Positions 9,981 to 19,415 of a stretch of 64,000 nt of DNA are shown piece by piece (the stretch's first letter is position 1; each line of letters opens with the position of its first letter). Below the pieces are notes generated by a model. That model ran no database searches. It was not told where the DNA came from and saw only the letters and a list, made by a program, of their open reading frames with translations. This DNA is from an uncultured SAR86 cluster bacterium (GTDB taxonomy: Bacteria; Pseudomonadota; Gammaproteobacteria; Magnimaribacterales; AG-339-G14), in assembly GCA_902614235.1 (NCBI GenBank), contig CACMKG010000004.1:1-64000 (forward strand), read 5' to 3'. The translations under genes and the position numbers were made by a program.

Positions 9981-11531
9981 ATGCAAAATGCATTTAAAGA
10001 CTCGCTTAAAAAATTAAATGATCTCAATCTTGTTAATTTTTCAAACTTTTCTCAAAGAGGTATAGAAAAGGAATCCTTAAGAGTTAATGACTCAGAAATA
10101 TCGAACTCGGATCATCCAAAAGCTTTAGGTTCGGCCTTAACTAACCCTTTTATTACAACGGATTTTTCTGAAGCTTTATTGGAATTTATTACAAGAAAAT
10201 CCTCCACTGTTGAAAAAGCTCTAGATGATTTAAAAATTATTCTTACTTACACGCATCAAAATATTGAAGATGTTATTTGGCCAGGAAGTGTGCCGTGCTC
10301 AATTAGAGATGAATCAAAGATTAGAATTGCAAATTATGGAACTAGTAATTCAGGAAAACTAAAAGAGCTTTATAGGATCGGACTAAGTTATAGATATGGA
10401 AGCATGATGCAGTGTGTATCCGGTATCCATTACAATTTTTCATTGAATGAAGATTTTTTTAAAAAGTGGCAAGGCTCTAAAGAGAACTTTCAGTCTTTTC
10501 AAAACGAAAAATATTTAAACTTAATAAGAAATTTCAGAAAAAATGCTTGGCTTCTTCTTTATTTGTTTGGTGCAAGTCCAGTTGTTCCAAATACCTTCCT
10601 AACCGATAGAAAAAATTTCCTCAAACCTCTTAATAACGAAGATTCTTTCTTAGAAAATGCAACCTGTTTAAGGATGAGTGAATTAGGCTACATGTCAGAA
10701 GCTCAGGATGATCTAAATATAGCTTATAACACCTTGGATGAATATATATCTGACCTAAGAAATGCTTTGACGAAAAAGTATGAGCCGTATGAAGAAATTG
10801 GCTTAAAAAAAGACAATCAACACATACAAATTAATGACTCAATAATTCAAATCGAAAACGAATATTACAGCTCTATTAGACCGAAAAGAGTTGTTGATAG
10901 TGGCCAGAGACCTATAAATGTTTTAAAAAATGAGGGTATAGAATATGTAGAAGTGAGATGTTTGGATAATAATCCCTTTTTAAGAGGAAGTATTGATAAA
11001 CATACAGCTTATTTTATTGAAGCTTACCTTATGGTTTCGCTTATTGACGAAAATTACTCTTTTGATGAAAGAAGAATTAAAGAAATTCAAGACAACTGGC
11101 AAAATACAGTTAGAAATGGCAGAGATTCAAAACTGTTGCTAAAGCGCGATGGCAAAACTATTTTTGTAAAAGATGCCGCCAATGAGGTATTTAGCAAAAT
11201 TTACGATTTTGCCTACGCTCTTCCAATTGAGGCTTACGATCTCAAAAATAAAATCTTAAGGTCTTTGGAGGTACAAAAATCAAAACTTCGTGACTCAGAG
11301 TTAACGCCTTCAGGAAAGATATTAAAAGAAATGCAAGAAAAAAATCTTACTTGGAATGAATTTTGTAACGATAGAGCAGAAAAAAATATTAGTTATTATA
11401 AATCCTTAAAAAAAGATACAACAAATATAAAAATATCTTCAGAGATTTCGCTTGAAGATTTTGAAAAATTAGAGTCTTCGAAAGAAGTTGATTTTGACAC
11501 TTTTTTAAAGGATTATTTAAACGCTATATAA
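9981..11531 (+). CDS. gshA: Glutamate-cysteine ligase
   Basis: RGIEKESLRV, TDFSEALLEFIT, YRYGSMMQCVSGIHYNFS, EGIEYVEVRCLDNNPF. Confidence 0.95.
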   Translation: MQNAFKDSLKKLNDLNLVNFSNFSQRGIEKESLRVNDSEISNSDHPKALGSALTNPFITTDFSEALLEFITRKSSTVEKALDDLKIILTYTHQNIEDVIWPGSVPCSIRDESKIRIANYGTSNSGKLKELYRIGLSYRYGSMMQCVSGIHYNFSLNEDFFKKWQGSKENFQSFQNEKYLNLIRNFRKNAWLLLYLFGASPVVPNTFLTDRKNFLKPLNNEDSFLENATCLRMSELGYMSEAQDDLNIAYNTLDEYISDLRNALTKKYEPYEEIGLKKDNQHIQINDSIIQIENEYYSSIRPKRVVDSGQRPINVLKNEGIEYVEVRCLDNNPFLRGSIDKHTAYFIEAYLMVSLIDENYSFDERRIKEIQDNWQNTVRNGRDSKLLLKRDGKTIFVKDAANEVFSKIYDFAYALPIEAYDLKNKILRSLEVQKSKLRDSELTPSGKILKEMQEKNLTWNEFCNDRAEKNISYYKSLKKDTTNIKISSEISLEDFEKLESSKEVDFDTFLKDYLNAI

Positions 11532-11544
11532 AAAGGAGAAGTTG

Positions 11545-12519
11545 ATGAAGGCATATGTTTGTAGAGAATTTGGACCGGTTGAATCTCACAAGGTTGAGGA
11601 AATAGAGGATCCTAGAGCAGAGGCCGGCCAAGTTGTGGTTGATGTAAAAGCAGCAGGAGTAAGCTTTCCTGACGTTTTAATTGTCCAAGGAAAATATCAA
11701 TTTCAACCTCCTTTTCCCTTTTCTCCAGGAGGAGAAATTGCAGGTGTCATTAGTGAAGTTGGCGAAGGGGTTGTCGATTGGAAGGTTGGAGATCGAGTGA
11801 TTGCGATGACTGGAAATGGTGGAATTGCTGAGAAGGTAGTGGCTTTTGAAATGACTTTGATGCCGCTTCCAGAAACAATGGATTTTAAAGACGGCGCAGC
11901 ATTTCCTCTTAACTACGGAACTACTTATCATGCTTTAAAACAAAGAGGTCAATTGCAGCCTGGCGAAACTCTCCTTGTCACGGGCGCAGGAGGAGGAGTT
12001 GGCACGACAGCAATTGAAATTGGAAAGGCGATGGGAGCGAAAGTAATTGCCGCTGCTAGTACCGAAGAAAAATTAGAAATCGCTAAAAACCTTGGCGCTG
12101 ACGAAACAATAAACTATAGCGATGGTGAGTTAAAAGAAAAAGTAAAGGCTTTAACCGATGGCTTAGGAGCAGATGTTATTTACGATCCAATTGGCGGAGA
12201 TATTTTTTTACAATGCATGCGATGTGTAAATTGGAAAGGCAGAGTATTAGTAATTGGCTTTGCAAGTGGGCCTATCCCTGAAGTACCAACAAATTTAGCA
12301 TTATTGAAAGGATGTTCTATCGTGGGTGTTTTTTGGGGAAGATTCACAGGCGCAGAGCCAGAAGAAAATTCAAAGAACTTTGATGAATTATTTGCTCTTC
12401 ACGCTGAAGGCAAGCTCAAACCACAAATCACTAAAAGCTATTCTTTAGATGATGCGGCGGAAGCGATATCGTCCTTAGAAAACAGAAAAGCTACTGGAAA
12501 AGTTGTAATAGAGATGTAA
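11545..12519 (+). CDS. NADPH:quinone oxidoreductase family protein (zinc-type MDR)
   Basis: GAGGGVGTTAIEIGKAMGAKVIAAAS Rossmann motif; SFPDVLIVQGKYQFQPPFPFSPGGEIAG. Confidence 0.92.
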   Translation: MKAYVCREFGPVESHKVEEIEDPRAEAGQVVVDVKAAGVSFPDVLIVQGKYQFQPPFPFSPGGEIAGVISEVGEGVVDWKVGDRVIAMTGNGGIAEKVVAFEMTLMPLPETMDFKDGAAFPLNYGTTYHALKQRGQLQPGETLLVTGAGGGVGTTAIEIGKAMGAKVIAAASTEEKLEIAKNLGADETINYSDGELKEKVKALTDGLGADVIYDPIGGDIFLQCMRCVNWKGRVLVIGFASGPIPEVPTNLALLKGCSIVGVFWGRFTGAEPEENSKNFDELFALHAEGKLKPQITKSYSLDDAAEAISSLENRKATGKVVIEM

Positions 12520-12546
12520 AAAAAGGAGGCTTTTGCCTCCTTTTTT
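12518..12546. terminator. Bidirectional rho-independent terminator
   Basis: AAAAAAAGGAGGC-TTTT-GCCTCCTTTTTT between convergent genes. Confidence 0.9.
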
Positions 12547-12551
12547 AGTTT

Positions 12552-12968
12552 TTACTCTTTAGGCTCTGGTGCCATCCATGTAGGCACTAAAAGGCTTATT
12601 AGGATAACAAGAAAAAATATTATCGCAATTGGGTCTGCAGGGATAAGAGAGAACTCAGGAAGTTCAGATCCTCCACCAAAAAAATCTACAAGCTGCTGGC
12701 TTGCTGGTGAAATTGTCTCTAATTGAGCTAAATTATATGCAGTTGTTTGCTGTAAATTATTTAACAGGCCTAAGACAAAAAGATTAAAATAAACTACCGT
12801 AAGCGAGAACAAAGAGGATAATACTTTTTGTACAACATTTGCTCCCATATCAGTAATTCTATTTACTCCTCTAAAAGCCATCCACAATAGAAACACGAAA
12901 GCGGCAAAATAAATTGCGTTACTTATTAATGAGCTATTGAATAAAGCTAGTATTTGATATTCTTCCAT
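12552..12968 (-). CDS. Small membrane protein, member 3 of a tandem paralogous trio; unknown function
   Basis: Shares size, N-terminal F..G...A..F....FLLWMAFRGVN.I pattern and topology with the two adjacent ORFs; SD GGAGG upstream. Confidence 0.75.
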   Translation of the reverse strand: MEEYQILALFNSSLISNAIYFAAFVFLLWMAFRGVNRITDMGANVVQKVLSSLFSLTVVYFNLFVLGLLNNLQQTTAYNLAQLETISPASQQLVDFFGGGSELPEFSLIPADPIAIIFFLVILISLLVPTWMAPEPKE

Positions 12969-12977
12969 TTTTTCCTC

Positions 12978-13379
12978 CTATGCCTTAGTCCAAATTCTTC
13001 CAAACAGCATGACAGTGATAACTGCCCACCAACCTGTGTTGATTGGATTGCTAAAAGGTCCAGCATCAAAACTAACTGAGCCTGTTCCAAAAGTTTCGAC
13101 AAAATTTTGTGCTCCCGCACTGATCACTTCAAGTTCATCAAAACCATAAGCAGTACTCTCTAAGATACTCAAAAAAGCGGCTCCTAAAGTTAAACCATTA
13201 AAGATAATTCCTAAGCTAAATAACGACACTAGAGTTTTATTTAAAACTCCCGAATCTTCTATTCTGATTTGATTAGCAGCTCTAAATGCGACCCAAAGCA
13301 GAAAAAAAGTTCCAGCTTGAAAAAGAGCGTTTTGAGTTAATCCTCCGTTTAACGCAGTCCATAATTGATATTCATTCAT
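12978..13379 (-). CDS. Small membrane protein, member 2 of a tandem paralogous trio; unknown function
   Basis: NGGLTQNALFQAGTFFLLWVAFRAANQI aligns with neighbours; SD GGGAGAA upstream. Confidence 0.75.
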   Translation of the reverse strand: MNEYQLWTALNGGLTQNALFQAGTFFLLWVAFRAANQIRIEDSGVLNKTLVSLFSLGIIFNGLTLGAAFLSILESTAYGFDELEVISAGAQNFVETFGTGSVSFDAGPFSNPINTGWWAVITVMLFGRIWTKA

Positions 13380-13445
13380 ATTTTTCTCCCATATTGTTGA
13401 ACATAAAAGAAAGGAAACTTTAAATTCCCTTTCTTAAAAAATTTG

Positions 13446-13856
13446 TTATTTTCTTGGTGCCCAAATTAAGGACAAAATCATTAAAGTAACAATCACGCAA
13501 AAGGCTATTCCCAAAGGCGTGGGCATTCCTGTTGCTTCAGTTGTGCCGACATAATCTATGAAAGCTTGAGCGCCGATTGGGTCTCCAGTATTTTCAGGAC
13601 CTATTTCTGTAAGCCTTCTTGCAAAAGTTACCCAAGTGTTGGAAGCAAAGCCAAATGATTGAAATGTTCCAGCCATTACTGTAAGACCAAATGCACTTGA
13701 TACTATTTTTGTAATAAGATTGCTATCAGGATTCTCTCCCGTCATATTGGCTACCCTTAAAGCCAACCAAATTGCAATAATTACCCCTATAAAAGTTAAC
13801 GCGTCTACAATTCTTCCATTCTGAAAGGCCTGTAAAGCTGTATTTGCTAAATCCAT
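13446..13856 (-). CDS. Small membrane protein, member 1 of a tandem paralogous trio; unknown function
   Basis: QNGRIVDALTFIGVIIAIWLALRVANMTG aligns with neighbours; SD GGGAGAG upstream. Confidence 0.75.
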   Translation of the reverse strand: MDLANTALQAFQNGRIVDALTFIGVIIAIWLALRVANMTGENPDSNLITKIVSSAFGLTVMAGTFQSFGFASNTWVTFARRLTEIGPENTGDPIGAQAFIDYVGTTEATGMPTPLGIAFCVIVTLMILSLIWAPRK

Positions 13857-13954
13857 ATTTCTCTCCCGTATGTATTTAATTGAGAATAATTCTCAAAAAA
13901 AACTATATCAAAGAAATTTAGGATTAAAAATGTTTTTGTGCGTCAAGAATGCGA

Positions 13955-14602
13955 CTAATTTGAAAATTTTATGACACTTTCCAATGCTTCAGCCATCATC
14001 TCAGGAGAATATGGTGTTTTGAAAAAACCATGATATTTACCGGAAGGATCAATCAAAGCCAAGTTCATACTATGATCCATATCGTAGTCTTTATTTTTTG
14101 AATCAATCACCGGTGTGAATGGCAGAGTTAAATTTAATGAAAGCTGATAAATATCCTTAATATTTCCAGAAACTCCCTTAAATTCCTTATTAAATGCTTT
14201 GGCGTATTCGTTTACCCTTTCAGGGCTGTCTCTATCAGGATCTATAGAAATCATTACAAAGTTTATTTTTTCTATGAGTCCCTCTTTCTGCGAAAGCATT
14301 TGAGCAGTTTTTGCCATCTTTTGCATAGTCATTGGACACATGTCAGGGCAAGAAGCAAAACCTAAAAATACCAAGTCCCACTTGCCTTTAAAGTTAGCCT
14401 CGGTAAAAGGTTTGTCATTTTCATAAAGAGAAAAAGCATTTAAATCTCTTTTGGTATTCAGTTGATAGAATTTCAGTAACTTGTATTGATCGTTGGTAAG
14501 CTCTTTTTCTGCTACCGTGCTGTAAACAAAAAGCCCTATAACCATTGACACGATGGCCAGACAAGAAATAACTGTATAGGTAATGCCTTTATTTTTTGTC
14601 AT
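13955..14602 (-). CDS. SCO1/SenC copper chaperone
   Basis: FLGFASCPDMCPMTMQKM (CxxxC) and ...YDMDHSMNLALIDPSGKYHGFF. Confidence 0.92.
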   Translation of the reverse strand: MTKNKGITYTVISCLAIVSMVIGLFVYSTVAEKELTNDQYKLLKFYQLNTKRDLNAFSLYENDKPFTEANFKGKWDLVFLGFASCPDMCPMTMQKMAKTAQMLSQKEGLIEKINFVMISIDPDRDSPERVNEYAKAFNKEFKGVSGNIKDIYQLSLNLTLPFTPVIDSKNKDYDMDHSMNLALIDPSGKYHGFFKTPYSPEMMAEALESVIKFSN

Positions 14603-14606
14603 GGAA

Positions 14607-15494
14607 TTAAATTAGTCTGTCCAAGATCATAGAGACAAATAATATTGTCAAATAGATAATTGAGTATAAGAAAAAAGGAATAGCTCCGCTATTATTTTTG
14701 TCCTGCATTAAGCGAGCAGCCAAAAAGATAAAAATTAAACCCAAAGAACTTGCTGAAATAAAATACAAAATGCCTAGACTGCCAATTGCGAAAGGCAAAA
14801 GCGAGCAGGCCAAAAGAAGAAAGGAATAAAGTAAAATTTGAATTTTGGTATATTCGATACCTTTAACTACCGGCATCATAGGTACATTGGCATTATCATA
14901 ATCGTCAATCCTATCTATGGCTAAAGCCCAAAAGTGTGGAGGCGTCCAAACAAATATAATAGCAACCAATAGCAAAGGTAAAGGCGAAATAGATCCTGTC
15001 AAAGCAACCCACCCTAAAACGGGAGGCATTGCGCCAGCGAGACCTCCAATGACAATGTTTTGCGGTCCAGCGAATTTTAAAACTCTGGTGTATAAAAAAG
15101 CATAGAAAATCCAGGTTGCAACGGTAAGTGCCCAAGCTAGAAAATTATTAAAAGTTAGCAAAAGAAAAGAGCCCATAATAAAAAGAATTGCCGCAAAAGT
15201 AATGGCATTTATGACGGGAATTTTTCCAGCTACTAGTGGCCTTCTATCGGTTCGTTTCATTTTTCCATCAATTTCTAAATCTAATATTTGATTTATAGCA
15301 GCACTAGAGGCAGCGATGAGCCCAATACCAAATATTCCGGTCAATGCCATAAGAAGATTTGTTTCGAAGCCGTCGACTAGAAACATTGCAGTGGCAGCAG
15401 TTAGCACTAACAAATAAATGATCGAGGGTTTTGTGAGTTGTATATAAGCTCCCAAGTTGAAAGATGAATTCTTCTCTTTTACGCTAGCTACCAC
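14607..15494 (-). CDS. cyoE: Protoheme IX farnesyltransferase
   Basis: NQILDLEIDGKMKRTDRRPL prenyltransferase motif. Confidence 0.95.
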   Translation of the reverse strand: MVASVKEKNSSFNLGAYIQLTKPSIIYLLVLTAATAMFLVDGFETNLLMALTGIFGIGLIAASSAAINQILDLEIDGKMKRTDRRPLVAGKIPVINAITFAAILFIMGSFLLLTFNNFLAWALTVATWIFYAFLYTRVLKFAGPQNIVIGGLAGAMPPVLGWVALTGSISPLPLLLVAIIFVWTPPHFWALAIDRIDDYDNANVPMMPVVKGIEYTKIQILLYSFLLLACSLLPFAIGSLGILYFISASSLGLIFIFLAARLMQDKNNSGAIPFFLYSIIYLTILFVSMILDRLI

Positions 15495-16479
15495 TTACTT
15501 TTAACCTGAAATATGAAATTGAAATTAACAACAATAAAGCTCCGAGATTATGGGCTATTGCAACGTATAAAGGAAGTGAATAAATAATGTTGGAAACACC
15601 TAATATTAATTGAAGAAATAGTAACGAGATTAAAATTTTGGCAAAACCAAATTGTCTTTCTTTAGCCAAAATGAAGGTCAAAAATAAAAAGTAAGCTGTT
15701 ACAAAATAAGCACCAAATCTATGCACAATATGGATTGCTAATCTTGCTTCGTGATCAAGTTGCCCACCTAAATAATCTGGCCCAATGCTTTGTAAAAAAT
15801 TAAATCCCATTTTGAAATCTGCATTAGGGATGATCTCTCCCTGACAAAGAGGAAAATCTGGACATGCTAACGAAGCATAATTAGAGCTGAGCCAAACTCC
15901 TAAAATAATCTGAATTATTAGAACCGGAAAAGCCCAGTTCAGAATGTTCTTGGAAAAGGCTGTCATGGAATATAAATTTTTATTACCCTCGCTTAGTTCT
16001 TTGAGTTTTACGTATATTAAAAATATAAGTGTCGTAGTTGCAAAACCTCCTAACAGGTGAATTGAGACTATTTGCGGCCATAACTTAAGACTGACTGTTA
16101 AATATCCAAATGTTGATTGAAACAAGACTAACAAAGTGAGAGCTCCTGACAACTTTGTAACTAATTCATTTCGGGGTTTTAAAAAGAACGACATAGCAAA
16201 AATTGCAATAATTAGAAGGCCTAAGCTTCCTGCAAAATACCTATGTACAACTTCAGGAATTGCTTTCTCAACTTCAAATTGTCTTTCGGGATATAGGACA
16301 TTGGCTTGGCTAATCTCTGCTTCAGTCGTCGGCATCCAAACAAAACCATAACAGCCTGGCCAATCTGGGCACCCAAGGCCAGCATCTACAAGTCTTGTCC
16401 ATGCTCCTAATGCAACCACAGAAAATGCCAAAAATATCCCAATCAATGAGATAACTTTTAATTTATTCAAATTAACCAA
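15484..16479 (-). CDS. ctaA: Heme A synthase
   Basis: GAWTRLVDAGLGCPDWPGCYG, E-VHRYFAG, QIILGVWLSSNYASLACPDFPLC. Confidence 0.95.
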   Translation of the reverse strand: MVNLNKLKVISLIGIFLAFSVVALGAWTRLVDAGLGCPDWPGCYGFVWMPTTEAEISQANVLYPERQFEVEKAIPEVVHRYFAGSLGLLIIAIFAMSFFLKPRNELVTKLSGALTLLVLFQSTFGYLTVSLKLWPQIVSIHLLGGFATTTLIFLIYVKLKELSEGNKNLYSMTAFSKNILNWAFPVLIIQIILGVWLSSNYASLACPDFPLCQGEIIPNADFKMGFNFLQSIGPDYLGGQLDHEARLAIHIVHRFGAYFVTAYFLFLTFILAKERQFGFAKILISLLFLQLILGVSNIIYSLPLYVAIAHNLGALLLLISISYFRLKVSGS

Positions 16480-17050
16480 TTTTTGATGCTCCTAATAATT
16501 TTTTTAAATCTGCAAGAAGTTTTTTACCATCCACTTCTCCTGAATAATGCAAAATAACATTGCCGATAGGATCGACAACAAACATATTGGGTTGTGCAAA
16601 CGGATCGATTCCGTTCTTATTAAATGCCTCAGTAATTTTAGATTGATCTTTTACATCAATAAAATTTAAGTCAGGGTAAGTAGAAAAAAAGTTTTCAAGT
16701 TTTGGTTTGATTTCTAATGGAGCAGCAATGTATCTTTTTACGCGAGTTTGTTGCCTAGCCAAAAGGACATTTACTTGTCTTGCAACGTATATTAAGTCTG
16801 CACAGCTTTCGAGACATGTGTCGTTGATAAAATGAACTAACATCCATTTTCTTTCCATGCTGTCGACGTTTAAATTTTGATAATCTAATTCTAAATTAAG
16901 ATTTCCTACATCGATTGGGTCAGTAAGCAAATGTCCATAATTCACTCTTTCTTCAGGCCCATATCCAGAGTAATACCAAACCGTACTAACTGTGATAACA
17001 AGAATAGGTGTTAAAAAAATTAGCAGTGCTGTTATAAAACCCTTATTCAT
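16472..17050 (-). CDS. SURF1/CtaA-linked protein, thioredoxin-like fold
   Basis: Single TM, ML-VHF-C-ESC-DLIY SCO-like segment; located between SURF1 and ctaA. Confidence 0.65.
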   Translation of the reverse strand: MNKGFITALLIFLTPILVITVSTVWYYSGYGPEERVNYGHLLTDPIDVGNLNLELDYQNLNVDSMERKWMLVHFINDTCLESCADLIYVARQVNVLLARQQTRVKRYIAAPLEIKPKLENFFSTYPDLNFIDVKDQSKITEAFNKNGIDPFAQPNMFVVDPIGNVILHYSGEVDGKKLLADLKKLLGASKIG

Positions 17051-17750
17051 TGCCTTTTGTCTCACCTTTTCTTAAAAAAAATACGTACCCTACAATCAAA
17101 ACTATTGCTAATCCAAACCATTGAACAGCGTATCCAAAATGTCTGAAAGAACTTAAATTGATAGGCTGCCAAGTTTTAACAAAGGCTGATTCAGACAATT
17201 CCGATAATTCCAATATGTAAGGTGATAAAGGTTTTCCAAGAAAATTAGATAGCTCTCTTAGATTTACAGTTTGCACTAAGATCGGATTACTTTTTTTATT
17301 CATTTTTTGATTTTCTAGTACAAAATCTTTTGATTCGGGTCTTAAAACTCCTTGTATTTTTAAAATATTTTTTGAACTTTTTATCATTGGTAAGTTAGAT
17401 CTATCCTCTAATTCAACCCATCCTCTAGAAACTAAAACTAAACCACTATTGGTGGTTTCAAATGGTGAAAACACTTTCAATCCAGGTTTGCCATTATGAA
17501 TTCTGTTGTCTAAAAAAAATATATTTTCTAAATATCTTCCTTCTAAAACAACGTTTCGATATAAATCAGATTCTAGAAAAGTATTATATTTGATCTCTTT
17601 CACAGGTTGAGATTGACGTTCTAAAAAAGTATTTTCTAATTCTTTTTTATTATAGCCTCTGTCTATTTGCCAAACTCCAAGAGATAATACTAATAGTAAT
17701 AATAAAAAAAAAGTTAACGAAGCTTTCCAATTACTTATCAAGATATTCAT
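17043..17750 (-). CDS. SURF1 family protein
   Basis: LSLGVWQIDRGYNKKELE, VLVSRGWVE, HFGYAVQWFGLAIVLIVGY. Confidence 0.93.
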   Translation of the reverse strand: MNILISNWKASLTFFLLLLLVLSLGVWQIDRGYNKKELENTFLERQSQPVKEIKYNTFLESDLYRNVVLEGRYLENIFFLDNRIHNGKPGLKVFSPFETTNSGLVLVSRGWVELEDRSNLPMIKSSKNILKIQGVLRPESKDFVLENQKMNKKSNPILVQTVNLRELSNFLGKPLSPYILELSELSESAFVKTWQPINLSSFRHFGYAVQWFGLAIVLIVGYVFFLRKGETKGNE

Positions 17751-17764
17751 TCTATAATTTAAAA

Positions 17765-17974
17765 ATGATATTTAAAATAATCATAGTCCTGCTAGCAGCT
17801 GCAATGTTGATAAGTCTTTTTTCTAGTGCTTTTTTTCTTGTTAAAGACAAAGGAAATACAGAGAGGGCCCAGAATACTTTAAGAATTCGTGTGACAATTG
17901 CTGTTTTAATTATGATTACCGTAGCCATTGGCATTTATACCGGTCAACTTGGTGTAAATATTCCTTTTGGCTAG
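17765..17974 (+). CDS. Twin-TM protein, DUF2909-like
   Basis: Two TM helices; opposite strand inside the cox cluster; RIRV-IAVLIM...G..TGQLG. Confidence 0.75.
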   Translation: MIFKIIIVLLAAAMLISLFSSAFFLVKDKGNTERAQNTLRIRVTIAVLIMITVAIGIYTGQLGVNIPFG

Positions 17975-18873
17975 AAAATATAAACTACCAGCACTAAAAG
18001 AATCCAAACCACATCCACAAAGTGCCAGTACCAAGATCCAGCTGCTAAGCCAAAATGATCGTGATCACTGAAAGCGCCGCCAAAACCTCTAATGGTCATT
18101 ATTGTAAGTATTATGGCACCAAGACAAACATGGAATCCGTGAAAGCCAGTCAATAAAAAGAAAGTTGTTCCGTATATTCCTGCTCCAAGCGTCAAACCCA
18201 TATGTGTGTAGGCTTCGTAATATTCCAAGCCTTGGAGAAACACGAATACATACCCAAGAGTCAAAGTTGCCACCATCCACAATTTAAAAGCTGTCCTGTT
18301 CCCTTTTCTTAGGCCTGCTTCGGCCAAAGCAATTGTGCCACTAGAAGTTATCAAACAAAGCGTATTCCAGAAGGGTAGCCAAGTATGTAGTTTTGAAACT
18401 GCTGGTATCGACATGCTGTGGTGAGCTCCAGGAAATTGTTCGTTATCCGGAGTAACTAGAAGAGGCCAAGCCGCTTCGAATCCTGGCCATAAAATATTCG
18501 ATATTGCTTTTTCTCCCTCTCCACCTAACCAAGGCACAGCAAAGAGTCGCACGTATCCCAATGCTAAAAAGAAAGCAAAAAAGAACATAACTTCTGAAAA
18601 AATAAACCAGGCCATACCCCAAACAAACGATTGATTTAATTGACCGCTATACATGCCAGAATCATTTTCCTTAATGACACTGCCAAACCAAAAAAACATG
18701 GTCCCCCAAATAACAGCAAAAGAGGTAATTAATAACCAATGCGCATTGGAGTCCTCTTCACCCCAGTTATTCATCGTAAAAGAAGCACCTAAGACAAAAA
18801 GCAAAAGCCCAAAAGCCATAAAAATTGGCATTCTGCTGCTTGCTGGAACGTAATATGAAGAATCAGAACTCAT
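17971..18873 (-). CDS. Cytochrome c oxidase subunit III
   Basis: SEVMFFFAFFLA, GFHGFHVCLGAI, WYWHFVDVVWILLVLVVYI. Confidence 0.97.
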   Translation of the reverse strand: MSSDSSYYVPASSRMPIFMAFGLLLFVLGASFTMNNWGEEDSNAHWLLITSFAVIWGTMFFWFGSVIKENDSGMYSGQLNQSFVWGMAWFIFSEVMFFFAFFLALGYVRLFAVPWLGGEGEKAISNILWPGFEAAWPLLVTPDNEQFPGAHHSMSIPAVSKLHTWLPFWNTLCLITSSGTIALAEAGLRKGNRTAFKLWMVATLTLGYVFVFLQGLEYYEAYTHMGLTLGAGIYGTTFFLLTGFHGFHVCLGAIILTIMTIRGFGGAFSDHDHFGLAAGSWYWHFVDVVWILLVLVVYIF

Positions 18874-19409
18874 TAATTTTTTGCTTGGAGATTAGCAAAC
18901 TCCTCGGTCACATCAAATAAAGTATACCCCAAAGCCAACGAAGAAATATCATCGGGCAATTCCGGGTCGATAATGAATTTAACCGGGATAGTTATGGATT
19001 CGCCTGCTGCTAGAAATTGTTGCTCAAAACAAAAGCATTCTGTTTTATGAAAATACCTAGCTCCCCTTCCTGGAGAAACACTTGGGACAGCTTGAGCTAT
19101 CATTGGTTTATCTGTCGTGTTTGTAAACGTGAAGTCCATCAAATAATCTTGCCCTGTTTCCACTTTCATTTGTGGTGAACTTGATTTGAAAGACCATGGC
19201 ATTTGTTTGTTGTTGGAAGTGACAAAAGTAATTTTTACTTCTCTCGATGAAATCTCTTGATCGTACGTTGTAATAGTTGGTCCGGTAACTTTTCCATTCA
19301 ATCCTGTAATATCACAAAAAACATCGTACAAAGGTACTAAAGCAAACCCAAAGCCAAACATTCCAAAAGTAAAAAGGATTAATTTTAGAGTACTTTTTCG
19401 AGCTTCCAT
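18873..19409 (-). CDS. Cytochrome c oxidase assembly protein CtaG/Cox11
   Basis: MFGFGFALVPLYDVFCDITGLNGK and KTECFCFEQQ-L..GE. Confidence 0.95.
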   Translation of the reverse strand: MEARKSTLKLILFTFGMFGFGFALVPLYDVFCDITGLNGKVTGPTITTYDQEISSREVKITFVTSNNKQMPWSFKSSSPQMKVETGQDYLMDFTFTNTTDKPMIAQAVPSVSPGRGARYFHKTECFCFEQQFLAAGESITIPVKFIIDPELPDDISSLALGYTLFDVTEEFANLQAKN

Positions 19410-19415
19410 ATCTTA

